Assembly (NCBI RefSeq): GCF_000212355.1
Contig: NC_015496.1
Span: 434,001-498,000, forward strand
Source of the DNA: Dokdonia sp. 4H-3-7-5
GTDB lineage: Bacteria > Bacteroidota > Bacteroidia > Flavobacteriales > Flavobacteriaceae
Length of the DNA stretch: 64,000 bases
Direction: 5' to 3'
The translations under genes and the position numbers were made by a program. This document shows, one piece after another, positions 9,394-18,370 of this stretch. Position 1 is the first letter of the stretch. The number at the start of each line of letters is the position of its first letter. Below the pieces are notes generated by a model. It saw only the letters and a list, made by a program, of their open reading frames with translations. It was not told where the DNA came from and did not search any database.

Positions 9394-10281
9394 TCATTTC
9401 TTATTGCGAGGATGCGCTTTAGAGTAAACATCTTTGAGGGCTTGCACACTATTATGAGTATAAACTTGCGTTGATGCAAGACTAGCATGTCCCAATAACT
9501 CTTTCACAATATTTAAATCTGCACCCTGATTAAGTAAATGTGTTGCAAACGAGTGTCTCAATATATGCGGACTCGTTTTTAACTTATCTGACGTCTCACT
9601 AAAGTAACGATTAATTATCCTGTACACAAGGGTGCTATAAATTTTAGCACCTTTATTAGTCACCAAGAGAGCATCTTCACCACTACTAGCTACAGAAGAC
9701 CTAACAGCTATATACCTATCATAGGTAACAACCACACTAGAAAGCATAGGAACGATGCGCTCCTTATTACGTTTACCTATAATTTTTATGGTTTTCTGAA
9801 CGACATCAATGCTCCCCACAGTCAGATCCACTAGCTCAGCACGTCTCATTCCAGTTGCATACAGAAGCTCCACTATTAATAAGTCTCTTAACGTTGCAAA
9901 ATCATCAGCTTCCTTTAACCGATCAAAGACAGCTCCCACCTCTACTTCAGAAAATGGAATTTGTAGTCGCTTGGGAGTTTTTAATGATGTATGCTTCGCA
10001 AGTGGCGAAGCTTCTACCTCACCTATTTTAAGTAAAAATTTATAATAAGCCTTTAACGAAGATATCTTTCTATTGACCGTTCGGTTAGAAACGTCGTTAT
10101 CAACAAGACTTACAATCCAAGATCGGATTTGCGCATAGTGAATATCTACTAGATTACTTTCATCAAAAGTTATTTTGACGAAAGCCAAAAACTCAAGCAC
10201 ATCTTTTTCATAAGCTATAACTGTATGCTTACTATAGTTTTTCTCAAGACTGAGATAATCAAGAAAAGAGACCAATGACAT
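9394..10281 (-). CDS. xerC: Tyrosine recombinase, XerC type
   Basis: This site-specific recombinase probably resolves chromosome dimers at dif near division. The SAM-like N-terminal DNA-binding domain covers about residues 1-85. The catalytic domain has Arg146 (ATGMRRAEL), His239 and Arg242 (PHILRHSFATH), His265 (LLGHASL) and the nucleophile Tyr274 (TQVYTH). Length (295) fits XerC/XerD. It sits between rpsU and hpf with no mobile-element genes nearby, so a housekeeping Xer role is far more likely than an integrase. XerC versus XerD cannot be decided from sequence alone. Confidence 0.9.
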   Translation of the reverse strand: MSLVSFLDYLSLEKNYSKHTVIAYEKDVLEFLAFVKITFDESNLVDIHYAQIRSWIVSLVDNDVSNRTVNRKISSLKAYYKFLLKIGEVEASPLAKHTSLKTPKRLQIPFSEVEVGAVFDRLKEADDFATLRDLLIVELLYATGMRRAELVDLTVGSIDVVQKTIKIIGKRNKERIVPMLSSVVVTYDRYIAVRSSVASSGEDALLVTNKGAKIYSTLVYRIINRYFSETSDKLKTSPHILRHSFATHLLNQGADLNIVKELLGHASLASTQVYTHNSVQALKDVYSKAHPRNKK

Positions 10282-10320
10282 AAATAAGATAGATTATTAA
10301 AATTAACATATGTCTAAAAT

Positions 10321-10367
10321 AAAAAACCGTTGCACTGTAAAGATAAACTTTACAACACAACGGTTTT
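10321..10367 (-). terminator. Nested-stem terminator after rpsU
   Basis: Outer stem AAAACCGTTG (10323-10332) with CAACGGTTTT (10358-10367); inner stem TGTAAAG (10336-10342) with CTTTACA (10348-10354). On the minus strand it ends in six U residues. It lies between rpsU and xerC. Confidence 0.8.
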
Positions 10368-10396
10368 ATATGATTTAGAGAGGTTTAATCTCCCTG

Positions 10397-10432
10397 TTAA
10401 TCCAGATCATGCTTTGCATGACAACGGATTAA
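10397..10432 (-). other. Second nested hairpin in the rpsU 3' region
   Basis: TTAATCC (10397-10403) pairs with GGATTAA (10426-10432), and inside it CATGC (10408-10412) pairs with GCATG (10416-10420), the last with a flanking T-A pair. It starts 6 bases after the rpsU stop and precedes the terminator, so the rpsU message would carry two tandem stem-internal-loop-stem elements. Confidence 0.65.
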
Positions 10433-10438
10433 TAAATG

Positions 10439-10633
10439 CTAGATATTCTCTGCATCCCTCATCCCTTGGATGTACGATGCTTTTTGAATCTCACGTCTTC
10501 TTACTACAGAAGGCTTAGTAAACTGCTTACGCTCTCTAAGATTACGCATAGTTTTTGTGCGATCAAATTTACGCTTAAAACGTTTAAGCGCTCTATCTAT
10601 ATTTTCTCCGTCTTTTACTGGTATAATTAACAT
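10439..10633 (-). CDS. rpsU: 30S ribosomal protein S21
   Basis: bS21 sits near the 3' end of 16S rRNA. In Bacteroidota it helps hide the anti-Shine-Dalgarno sequence, as shown for Flavobacterium johnsoniae. The 64-residue protein is normal: DGENIDRALKRFKRKFDR followed by the basic R-E-R-K-Q-F-T-K-P-S-x-x-R-R-R-E core. The gene has an unusually good Shine-Dalgarno (10641-10648), a clear promoter and a structured 3' region, which together suggest strong, self-tuned expression. Confidence 0.97.
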   Translation of the reverse strand: MLIIPVKDGENIDRALKRFKRKFDRTKTMRNLRERKQFTKPSVVRRREIQKASYIQGMRDAENI

Positions 10634-10640
10634 AGTGGGA

Positions 10641-10648
10641 CCTCCTTT
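10641..10648 (-). promoter_or_regulatory. Strong Shine-Dalgarno of rpsU
   Basis: AAAGGAGG lies seven bases before the rpsU ATG, near-optimal spacing. Other genes in the window mostly lack such a site. In Flavobacteriia, retention of a strong site in front of rpsU is thought to let ribosomes lacking bS21 favour its synthesis. Confidence 0.9.
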
Positions 10649-10677
10649 CTTTAAGTTCTTATTCGGTTTTCAGGCTG

Positions 10678-10707
10678 CAAATATACGTTTTAAAAGTAAC
10701 CCTGCAA
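10678..10707 (-). promoter_or_regulatory. Bacteroidota-type promoter of rpsU
   Basis: On the minus strand the -33 element TTG (10705-10707) and the -7 element TATATTTG (10678-10685) are separated by 19 bases, matching TTG-N19/20-TAnnTTTG. The start of transcription would fall about 40 bases before the rpsU ATG. The promoter region abuts the 3' end of the acyl-CoA dehydrogenase gene. Confidence 0.8.
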
Positions 10708-10716
10708 CCCTATCCT

Positions 10717-11901
10717 TTAGTTTTTTGAAATTTCTTCTGACTTTGCTTTATAAGTCTTCTTATCGATCACCATTTTTGCAATGATTTCTCGCAGTATTTC
10801 TGAGGTACCACCACCTATAGGTCCTAGCCTACTGTCACGTAACATACGTGCAAGTGGATACTCTTCCATATAACCATAACCACCTAGCATCTGTAAACAG
10901 TCATAAATTACTTCATCTGCAATTTTTGTTGCAGTAAGTTTTGACATCGTCGCTTCTTTTACAACATACTCTCCCTTATTAAGGCGATATGCAATTGTAT
11001 AATTAAAAGCTTTTGACATCTCTACCTCTGCTTGACGCTCTGCGAGTTTATGACGTAATGCTTGAAATTTATCAATAGTAACACCAAAGGCCATTCTCTC
11101 TTTCATGTAATCTAGTGCATACTCAATAGCATACTCTGCTCTCGCATGAGCATTTATACCCATAATAAGACGCTCTGAAGCAAAATGCTGCATGATGTAC
11201 CCAAAACCTGCATTCTCTTCACCCATAAGATTTGCTACTGGTACTTTCACATTGTCAAATGCAATCTCTCCTGTATCTGATGCTCTCCACCCTAGCTTAT
11301 CCAGCTTTGTAGCGCTTACACCCGGCATGTCTCTATCTAAAAGAAAGATACTCATCCCTTTCCCTCCTAATTCAGGAGCCGTCTTAGCTGCAACTATTAA
11401 ATAATCTGAATACACACCATTTGTGATAAAGGTTTTAGAACCATTAATCACGTAATGATCTCCATCCTTCACAGCCGTAGTTCTCATTCCTGCAACATCA
11501 CTTCCGCCAAAAGGCTCTGTGATACATAGACAACCTATTTTATCTCCAGCAATACTAGCTGTAAGATATTCAGATTTTATTCTTTCATCTCCCTCTACAT
11601 TGAGGTGTGTCATTGCAAGATAAGCATGTGCCCATATAGCAGCTGCAAATCCGCCGCTGTTAATACGTTGTAGCTCCTCTAGTAAGATAACAGTATAGAA
11701 AAAATCAAGATTCATTCCTCCATAGGCCTCAGGGTAACTAATCCCAAAGAATCCCATGTCACCAAATTTCTTCCAGATAAAACGCTCTATCTGCCCTGTC
11801 TTTTCCCACTTATCAATATGCGGTACTACTTCTTTTTTGAGGAAATCTCTTAAGCTTTCGCGAAAAAGGTTATGCTCCTGCGTAAAATACATGTTTGTCA
11901 T
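10717..11901 (-). CDS. Acyl-CoA dehydrogenase
   Basis: This FAD enzyme oxidises acyl-CoA to trans-2-enoyl-CoA, passing electrons to ETF. The 394-residue protein has the N-terminal helical domain, the flavin and substrate segment CITEPFGGSDVAGMRT, and the C-terminal QMLGGYGYMEEYPLARMLRD with GGTSEILR near the end, typical of this family. Chain length or branched-chain preference cannot be read from the sequence. Codons 6-20 contain a copy of the iterated palindrome (FRES reading). It is probably its own unit, separated by 128 bases from the upstream HhH gene. Confidence 0.93.
   Translation of the reverse strand: MTNMYFTQEHNLFRESLRDFLKKEVVPHIDKWEKTGQIERFIWKKFGDMGFFGISYPEAYGGMNLDFFYTVILLEELQRINSGGFAAAIWAHAYLAMTHLNVEGDERIKSEYLTASIAGDKIGCLCITEPFGGSDVAGMRTTAVKDGDHYVINGSKTFITNGVYSDYLIVAAKTAPELGGKGMSIFLLDRDMPGVSATKLDKLGWRASDTGEIAFDNVKVPVANLMGEENAGFGYIMQHFASERLIMGINAHARAEYAIEYALDYMKERMAFGVTIDKFQALRHKLAERQAEVEMSKAFNYTIAYRLNKGEYVVKEATMSKLTATKIADEVIYDCLQMLGGYGYMEEYPLARMLRDSRLGPIGGGTSEILREIIAKMVIDKKTYKAKSEEISKN
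11854..11866. repeat. Iterated palindrome copy 3 (in acyl-CoA dehydrogenase)
   Basis: GCTTTCGCGAAAA, core 11856-11865, read on the coding strand as F-R-E-S near the protein N-terminus. Confidence 0.85.
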
Positions 11902-12029
11902 ATTTAAAATTTCTTTTTCGATCCAATTATAAAAATTTTACAACTCTTAACAATCGGAAATCTCATTCTCTACGTAGTTCTTTAAAAAAAGAATAGTCAC
12001 TAAGAATGTGATAATTATTTATAGCAATT

Positions 12030-12911
12030 TCAATCAATATGTAAATATAAACTTATTATATCATATTTAAAGTCTGTCATACCATCCAAATTTTTCAATT
12101 CTTCTATTGATTTGATCCCTTCTCTGAGAATTCGATAATCTACTATCTCTTTGGCAAGATCAAAATTAAGTAAAGGAACGGTAGATAAATCTGATGCGGT
12201 TGCCGTATTTACATTTACTAACCTAACCACTGGCTTTTCCTTTACAGTGTATTCATTAAGGATTGCACGTTTCACATTTTTATCAACACCAAACACACTG
12301 TAAAGCTGAAAATCTACTAGATATCCTCCAGTTTTATCACGATGTCTAAGTATTCTGGTCGCTATATCTTCATCTACACCATCAATAGCTATCAACTTTT
12401 CATAAGAGACACTATTGAGATCACCTTTTTCTTCGGCAGTTTTCCATTTATTTTTAAAACTAGATTTCTTTTTAGGAGATTTCTTTTGCTCTTCAATCCA
12501 TTTCGGCCATTTAAAATAAGGCTCCATAACAGCAAGTAAAGAATCTGAGACTCCTGAGACTTTTTGAAACTGAGCGGTGGAGTCAAACCATTTCCCGCTT
12601 TCGCGAAAGCGTAACACTCTATCTATCTCCTCTGTGGTCATACCAAATTTGTAACCGTTGAAGTCTGTAAGCAATGCAGGGTTGAAAGGAAAAATCTTAG
12701 GCTTACGTTTTTCAAGCTCTATTACCTTAAGAGAATCTATCTCTTTCTGAAACGCAAAAACTTTAAGTTCTTCTTCTTTAGATATTATCGCTTCAGATTC
12801 TGGACTATAAAAAATGACGACGGCAGTACAAGCAATGATTATTGCCATAAAAAAGAAAATCCCATTCCTCTTACGTCTGTCGTAAATGAAATGGGATTTA
12901 AAACTTATCAT
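12030..12911 (-). CDS. Membrane-anchored helix-hairpin-helix protein
   Basis: The 293-residue protein has a single N-terminal membrane segment (about 17-35, NGIFFFMAIIIACTAVVIFY) and three C-terminal ComEA-like helix-hairpin-helix units (for example LIAIDGVDEDIATRILRHRD and VNVNTATASDLSTVPLLNFD). Such units bind DNA without sequence specificity, so a role in DNA handling at the inner membrane, perhaps uptake, is plausible but unproved. No other competence gene is nearby. It is 11 bases downstream of the alanine symporter. It contains one palindrome copy (LRFRESG). Confidence 0.75.
   Translation of the reverse strand: MISFKSHFIYDRRKRNGIFFFMAIIIACTAVVIFYSPESEAIISKEEELKVFAFQKEIDSLKVIELEKRKPKIFPFNPALLTDFNGYKFGMTTEEIDRVLRFRESGKWFDSTAQFQKVSGVSDSLLAVMEPYFKWPKWIEEQKKSPKKKSSFKNKWKTAEEKGDLNSVSYEKLIAIDGVDEDIATRILRHRDKTGGYLVDFQLYSVFGVDKNVKRAILNEYTVKEKPVVRLVNVNTATASDLSTVPLLNFDLAKEIVDYRILREGIKSIEELKNLDGMTDFKYDIISLYLHID
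12596..12611. repeat. Iterated palindrome copy 4 (in HhH protein gene)
   Basis: CGCTTTCGCGAAAGCG, core 12599-12608, read as R-F-R-E-S in the linker before the helix-hairpin-helix units. Confidence 0.9.
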
Positions 12912-12922
12912 ACTATTAAGTG

Positions 12923-14614
12923 TTACTCTATAGCTTCCTCCTTAAGCTTAATAGCATTAAGGTATCTAGTTAATTGCTTTTTAACAACAGGGAATAGGAA
13001 GAATAGTCCTACCATGTTAGGGAATACCATTGCAAAAATCATTGCATCAGAGAATGCCCATATTGAGTTCATACTTGCAGATGCTCCTACAACTACAAAA
13101 GTTAAGAATAATAATTTGTATACTAAATCTGCAACCTTACCACGCCCGAAAAGGAATTTCCATGATTGTAGCCCGTAGTAAGACCATGAGATCATCGTTG
13201 ACACTGCAAAGAGTACCACTGCAATTGTTAAGAATACATCAGAATAAGGAATATATTCTGCAAAAGCTTTTGCAGTAATACCAGCTCCTTCAAAAGATTC
13301 TCCATCTATCATTACCGCTCCTAGTCCATCACCTCCATACTGGAATGCTCCTCCAAAATTGAAAATAATAATCACAAGTGCAGTCATCGAACATATAAGT
13401 ACTGTATCGATAAATGGCTCAAGTAAAGCAACTAGACCTTCACTTGCTGAGTATTTAGTACGTACTGCAGAGTGTGCAATAGATGCAGATCCTGCTCCAG
13501 CTTCATTTGAAAATGCTGCCCTTTTGAAACCTACTAATAATACTCCTATAAATCCTCCTACACCAATAGCTGTAGGGTTGAATGCTTCTTGAACTATAAG
13601 TGCAACCGCATCATCAATAAGACTAAAATTACTTAGAATTATATATAAACATGCAACCACATACATGATTGCCATAAAAGGCACTACTTTTTCTGTTACT
13701 TGAGCGATACGCTTGATACCACCTATAATGATAATACCCACAACTAGAGCAAGTACAATGCCTACAATAAATCCTGAGGCTGCACTCGTCATGTTAAACA
13801 TCTCCTTAAGAACAATAGTAGCTTGGTTAGATTGAGCTGCGTTACCACCTCCAAATGAACCACCTATACAGAAAATTGCAAAAATTACTGCTGCAATCTT
13901 ACCTATTGTAGCAAATCCTCGCGCCTTTAAACCTTTAGTAAGATAATACATAGGACCACCATATACTGTACCGTCCTCTCCCACATCTCTATACTGAACA
14001 CCTAACGTACATTCTACAAACTTAGTAGACATTCCTAAGAGACCACAAACTATCATCCAGAATGTAGCTCCCGGACCACCCAATGCGATAGCAAGGGCAA
14101 CACCAGCAATATTACCATTACCTACAGTTCCAGATACCGCAGTGGCTAGTGCTTGGAAGTGAGAAACTTCTCCTGCAGAACTCTCATCTCTTATTGTGTC
14201 TACAATGTCTCCATCAATAGCCAGGCTATCATCCACCTCTAGATTTTCAATGTGCTCTTCAATATCAACCTTAGACAAATCTTGTCCTTGTGCAATACCA
14301 TCTTCACCATAAAGCTCTGAAGCCCCATGCTTTTCGATATCTTCATATTTACCGCGTACTGTTTGAATTGCTCTCCAAAAGAATCGAATGTTTGGAAATC
14401 CAAAATAAATCGTAAAAAAAGCGGCACTCGCCACTAATAAAATAAGAACAAAAGGTGTTCCTGCAACTTCAAAAAATACAAGTGCCGAAAAGAAATCTGA
14501 AACGGGTTGAAATGCTTGGTCAATTTTCTGGTCAATTCCTACTTCTTGAGTTTCTTGTGCAAATGAAAGCAGCGGGATAAAAACAGAAAGAATGAATAAA
14601 AGGTATTTCTTCAT
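12923..14614 (-). CDS. Alanine/glycine:sodium symporter (AgcS family)
   Basis: This family imports alanine or glycine with sodium. The 563-residue protein has about ten membrane segments and the signatures AVSGTVGNGNIAG, GGPGATFWMIVCGLLGMSTKF and GFKRAAFSNEAGAGSA. Two things are odd. A cleavable-looking signal peptide (MKKYLLFILSVFIPLLSFAQ) precedes a periplasmic stretch, and about 55 acidic, non-membrane residues (roughly 95-150, around GQDLSKVDIEEHIENLEVDD) separate the first helix region from the conserved core. Substrate is inferred from the family only. It is the first gene of a likely two-gene unit with the HhH protein. Confidence 0.92.
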   Translation of the reverse strand: MKKYLLFILSVFIPLLSFAQETQEVGIDQKIDQAFQPVSDFFSALVFFEVAGTPFVLILLVASAAFFTIYFGFPNIRFFWRAIQTVRGKYEDIEKHGASELYGEDGIAQGQDLSKVDIEEHIENLEVDDSLAIDGDIVDTIRDESSAGEVSHFQALATAVSGTVGNGNIAGVALAIALGGPGATFWMIVCGLLGMSTKFVECTLGVQYRDVGEDGTVYGGPMYYLTKGLKARGFATIGKIAAVIFAIFCIGGSFGGGNAAQSNQATIVLKEMFNMTSAASGFIVGIVLALVVGIIIIGGIKRIAQVTEKVVPFMAIMYVVACLYIILSNFSLIDDAVALIVQEAFNPTAIGVGGFIGVLLVGFKRAAFSNEAGAGSASIAHSAVRTKYSASEGLVALLEPFIDTVLICSMTALVIIIFNFGGAFQYGGDGLGAVMIDGESFEGAGITAKAFAEYIPYSDVFLTIAVVLFAVSTMISWSYYGLQSWKFLFGRGKVADLVYKLLFLTFVVVGASASMNSIWAFSDAMIFAMVFPNMVGLFFLFPVVKKQLTRYLNAIKLKEEAIE

Positions 14615-14710
14615 TAGTATGGATATATTAAGTTATTGTAATTTCAGCTAGCAATATCCAAAAAAATGCCCCTTATTCAAAGGAAACTATCTTAAAATCC
14701 TTAACAATAT

Positions 14711-15730
14711 TTAAATACCAAAAGTCTCGTGCAATCTTTTGATTTGTTCAGGGCGCCCTATGACTATTAATTTTGACTCCTTCTCAAGGCGCATATCTGC
14801 TTCTGGATTAACAACATACTTCCCAGATGGAGATCTATAACCTATAATTGTACAGCCTGTCTTATAACGCAAATCGATTTCCTTAATACTTGCCTCATTG
14901 CCATCTGCACAAATTTGATCAAAGCTTATTTCTTCAACATTTATGCTATCTTCCTCCCCCACTACAGATAAATTATCTAAAAATTCGATAAGATCAGGCA
15001 CAACAACAAGCGATGCCATATGATCTCCACCTATTTTATCAGGCATAATTACATTGTCGGCTCCTGCAAGTTTTAGTTTCTTCTGTGAAGTCTCGGCGGT
15101 TGCTCTACTTATAATCTTAAGTTTACTATTAAGTTGACGTGCACTCAGCACGATAAAGAGATTATCTGCATCCTCAGGCAAGGCACATAATAGTGCAGAT
15201 GCCTTAGTGATTCCGGCTTTTTCCAATATTTCGTCTTCATTTGCATTGCCATATACAAAATGGATATTCTTGTCCATTTCAAAACGCTCAATAATATCCA
15301 AATCCATCTCAATAACCACAAATTGTTTATTGTAAGCCATGAGTTTTCGCACTGCTTCTTGTCCATTACGTCCATAACCACACACAATTATGTGATCTGT
15401 CATTTTATCAATTTCTTGCTGCACCTTTTTATGTATTAAATCTTTATAAGAACTCTTACTTATTATGTACTCCGAAATCACTGTCAAAGCATAACCTACA
15501 ATTACAACACTTAATAGAATAAGTATTACTGTAAAAATCTTTGCTTCAGGCGTGAGTGGTATCACTTCTCCAAAACCTACGGTCGTTATAGTAATTACTG
15601 TCATATAAACAGCATCTACCCAATTATAGTCTGCAATAAAACGATAGCCAACAACTCCTAAAAGTAACGTCGTCACTAGGAGTACTATAGCTAGATAAAT
15701 TTTATTTTTAAAGAAGGAAAACAAATTCAT
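14711..15730 (-). CDS. Two-TM potassium channel with TrkA-N (RCK) domains
   Basis: The 339-residue protein has two membrane helices flanking the selectivity filter TITTVGFGE, then a RCK N-terminal NAD-binding domain (DHIIVCGYGRNGQEAVRKL) and a TrkA-C-like end (GCTIIGYRSPSGKYVVNPEAD). It resembles MthK-type gated channels, which open in response to a ligand such as calcium or nucleotides. Its ATG overlaps the stop of the PspC gene by four bases, so the two are co-translated. Direction of potassium flux and ligand are unknown. Confidence 0.9.
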   Translation of the reverse strand: MNLFSFFKNKIYLAIVLLVTTLLLGVVGYRFIADYNWVDAVYMTVITITTVGFGEVIPLTPEAKIFTVILILLSVVIVGYALTVISEYIISKSSYKDLIHKKVQQEIDKMTDHIIVCGYGRNGQEAVRKLMAYNKQFVVIEMDLDIIERFEMDKNIHFVYGNANEDEILEKAGITKASALLCALPEDADNLFIVLSARQLNSKLKIISRATAETSQKKLKLAGADNVIMPDKIGGDHMASLVVVPDLIEFLDNLSVVGEEDSINVEEISFDQICADGNEASIKEIDLRYKTGCTIIGYRSPSGKYVVNPEADMRLEKESKLIVIGRPEQIKRLHETFGI

Positions 15731-15957
15731 AGGTCAAAAACAGAAGTACGCTTTGTATAAATAAGATCCTTTAATTTAAGCCAAAACGCTACTGTAAGAT
15801 ACAATGCAAAGCCTACTCCTAATGTTGCAAATGACACATATATAAAAAACAGTCTCACATTCTTTGCCCGCATCCCTAGACGGTCTGCAAGTCTAGAGGA
15901 AACGTAAAATCCACGTTTCTCGAAATAATGCCGTATATCGTAAACTAATTTCAACAT
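15727..15957 (-). CDS. PspC-domain small membrane protein
   Basis: The 76-residue protein has the PspC core (LADRLGMRAKNVRLFFIYVSF) with an amphipathic start and one or two membrane segments (about 35-60). PspC proteins take part in the envelope-stress phage-shock response in other bacteria, but this short form stands alone with no PspA or PspB nearby. The four-base overlap with the potassium channel points to a shared role in membrane potential or envelope stress; that is inference. Confidence 0.75.
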   Translation of the reverse strand: MLKLVYDIRHYFEKRGFYVSSRLADRLGMRAKNVRLFFIYVSFATLGVGFALYLTVAFWLKLKDLIYTKRTSVFDL

Positions 15958-16035
15958 GATATGAAGGTTTTAAATACTGGATATTCGATCTTTCCTTTTT
16001 GGAACACAATACGTATAAGAATTTAAATAAAGTAC

Positions 16036-16049
16036 GCTTTCGCGAAAGC
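16036..16049. repeat. Iterated palindrome copy 5 (intergenic)
   Basis: GCTTTCGCGAAAGC with flanks TAC and ATA, core 16038-16047, lies 36 bases after the recQ stop, in the gap before the PspC gene. Confidence 0.9.
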
Positions 16050-16084
16050 ATACCCAAGATTACAAAAACCTCTGTAGCTATTTT

Positions 16085-18283
16085 CTAATTTGCCACCTCA
16101 CTCATAAATTTGATCCTATACAAACGAAGCTCCTCGTCTTCATAATCACCATCAAATTCTTCCATTGCAACTTCGATTTTATCTGTCTCTGCCTCCATAA
16201 AGTAATCATGAAGCTCCTCTTGTTGATCTTCGTCAAGTATGTCGTTAATCCAGTAATCTATATTAAGACGTGTACCGCTGAAAACGATTGCCTCCATCTC
16301 TTTAATAAAGTCTACCATATCCTTACCTTTTGCAGAGGCGAGGTCATCCAATGGTAATTTGCGATCTACGTTTTGGATAATGTATAATTTTAATCCACTA
16401 TTTGCTCCTGTACTTTTTACAACGAGATCGTCTGGTCTTAAAATTTCATTATCAGAAACATATCTATCGATGAGCGCTACAAATTCTTTTCCGTATTTCT
16501 TTGCTTTACCATCACCTACTCCATGTACATTACCAAGTTCTTCTACGCTTACAGGGTATTTAATAGACATATCTTCTAGTGAAGGGTCTTGAAAAACCAC
16601 AAATGGTGGCACATCAAGCTTCTTTGCTACTTTTTTTCGCAAGTCTTTGAGCATTTCTAGGAGCTTCTTATCGGCTCCAGCTCCTGCTTTTTGAGCAGAT
16701 ACTATTGCATTATCAGTATTTGCATCAAATACATGATCATCTGTCATCATAAATGAGACAGGGTTCTCTATATAATCTAGACCTTGTGGTGTCATTTTTA
16801 CAACGCCATAAGTCTCAATATCCTTCTTTATATATCCAGCAACGAGAGCTTGACGTATAAGGGCAAACCAGTATTCCTTTTTCTGGTCATGACCTATACC
16901 GAAAAATGGCTGCTCATGAGTTTTATGCGAACTAATAATAGCATTTTCCTTTCCTCTTAACGTAAGAACAATCTCTTTACTTTTATAGATCTCGTTAGTA
17001 TCTCGTATTACAGATAACACTTTTACAAGTTCCTCTTTTGCCTCATGTTGATTTTTAGGATTACGCATGTTATCATCAAGCATGCCTCCTTCTCCAGTAA
17101 TATTATCAAACTCTTCTCCAAAATAGTGAAGTATAAATTTACGCCTAGACATACTAGTTTCTGCAAAAGCTACTACTTCTTGAAGTAAGGCATGACCTAT
17201 TTCCTGTTCGGCAATGGGCTTGCCACTCATGAATTTCTCAAGCTTCTCTATGTCCTTATATGCATAAAAAGCAAGACAATGTCCTTCTCCTCCATCTCTT
17301 CCCGCTCTACCAGTTTCTTGATAGTAGCTCTCTATACTTTTAGGAATGTCATGATGTATAACAAATCTTACATCTGGCTTATCAATTCCCATCCCAAAAG
17401 CTATGGTAGCAACTACCACATCTACATCTTCCATCAAGAACATATCTTGATGTCTCACTCGTGTTTTTGCATCGAGTCCTGCATGATATGGTACCGCTTT
17501 AAGTCCGTTTACTTGCAATGTTTGCGCTAACTCCTCTACACGCTTACGTGCGAGGCAATATATAATACCACTCTTACCTTCATTTTGCTTTACAAAACGA
17601 ATAATATCTGCATCTACTTGTGCCGTTTTAGGTCGTACCTCGTAATATAGATTAGGCCTATTAAATGACGCCTTAAAAGTATTTGCATCTGTAATCCCTA
17701 AGTTTTTAAGAATATCCTCTTGTACTTTTGGAGTAGCAGTAGCTGTTACCGCTATAATTGGGATATTATCACCTATTCTACCTATAATCTTACGTAAATT
17801 ACGGTATTCTGGTCTAAAATCATGTCCCCACTCTGAGATACAGTGCGCTTCATCTATAGCCAAAAAAGAAACAGTAACTCCCCTTAAAAACTCAACATTT
17901 TCTTCTTTAGTAAGTGACTCGGGAGCCACGTACAAGAGTTTTGTCACTCCTCTAGTGATATCTTCTTTTACTTTTTTTATCTCTCCTTTAGTGAGCGAAC
18001 TGTTAAGTACATGAGCTATTCCCTCTTCTTGTGAGATACCTCTAAGTGCATCTACTTGGTTTTTCATTAATGCTATAAGTGGCGATACCACAATAGCAGT
18101 ACCCTCTGCAATAAGTGCAGGTAACTGATAACATAATGATTTTCCACCTCCTGTGGGCATAATCACAAAACTGTGATTACCACCTACGATGCTTCTTATA
18201 ACTTCTTCCTGCAGACCCTTGAACTGACTAAAGCCAAAATATCTTTTAAGTTCTTCGTGTAAGTCTATTTGCCTTGTCCCCAT
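16085..18283 (-). CDS. recQ: ATP-dependent DNA helicase RecQ
   Basis: RecQ unwinds DNA 3' to 5' in recombination and replication-fork repair. The 732-residue protein shows Walker A MPTGGGKSLCYQLPA, the DEAH box AIDEAHCISEWGHDFRPEYR and the motif VI-like QETGRAGRDG, followed by the RQC region and an HRDC-type C-terminus (about 520-650, VEELGNVHGVGDGKAKKYG). It starts at ATG 18283 and is transcribed away from kdsD across an 87-base divergent gap. Length is longer than E. coli RecQ (about 610) because of the extended C-terminus, as is common in Bacteroidota. Confidence 0.96.
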   Translation of the reverse strand: MGTRQIDLHEELKRYFGFSQFKGLQEEVIRSIVGGNHSFVIMPTGGGKSLCYQLPALIAEGTAIVVSPLIALMKNQVDALRGISQEEGIAHVLNSSLTKGEIKKVKEDITRGVTKLLYVAPESLTKEENVEFLRGVTVSFLAIDEAHCISEWGHDFRPEYRNLRKIIGRIGDNIPIIAVTATATPKVQEDILKNLGITDANTFKASFNRPNLYYEVRPKTAQVDADIIRFVKQNEGKSGIIYCLARKRVEELAQTLQVNGLKAVPYHAGLDAKTRVRHQDMFLMEDVDVVVATIAFGMGIDKPDVRFVIHHDIPKSIESYYQETGRAGRDGGEGHCLAFYAYKDIEKLEKFMSGKPIAEQEIGHALLQEVVAFAETSMSRRKFILHYFGEEFDNITGEGGMLDDNMRNPKNQHEAKEELVKVLSVIRDTNEIYKSKEIVLTLRGKENAIISSHKTHEQPFFGIGHDQKKEYWFALIRQALVAGYIKKDIETYGVVKMTPQGLDYIENPVSFMMTDDHVFDANTDNAIVSAQKAGAGADKKLLEMLKDLRKKVAKKLDVPPFVVFQDPSLEDMSIKYPVSVEELGNVHGVGDGKAKKYGKEFVALIDRYVSDNEILRPDDLVVKSTGANSGLKLYIIQNVDRKLPLDDLASAKGKDMVDFIKEMEAIVFSGTRLNIDYWINDILDEDQQEELHDYFMEAETDKIEVAMEEFDGDYEDEELRLYRIKFMSEVAN

Positions 18284-18306
18284 ATGTATTCAAATACATT
18301 TTTACA

Positions 18307-18314
18307 TACCTTTG
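18307..18314 (+). promoter_or_regulatory. Candidate -7 element for kdsD
   Basis: TACCTTTG fits TAnnTTTG and lies in the recQ-kdsD divergent gap, about 57 bases before the kdsD start. No convincing TTG was found 19-20 bases upstream, so support is partial. Confidence 0.45.
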
Positions 18315-18370
18315 TGTTTTCTAAAGATAGTAATTTCCGCACGTTAAACAAATCTTAACAAAACCCAGTT

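Noticed and set aside
9394-10281. Integrase or mobile element at the tyrosine recombinase
   Set aside because: Length and context fit housekeeping XerC, with no attachment sites, excisionase or cargo genes near.
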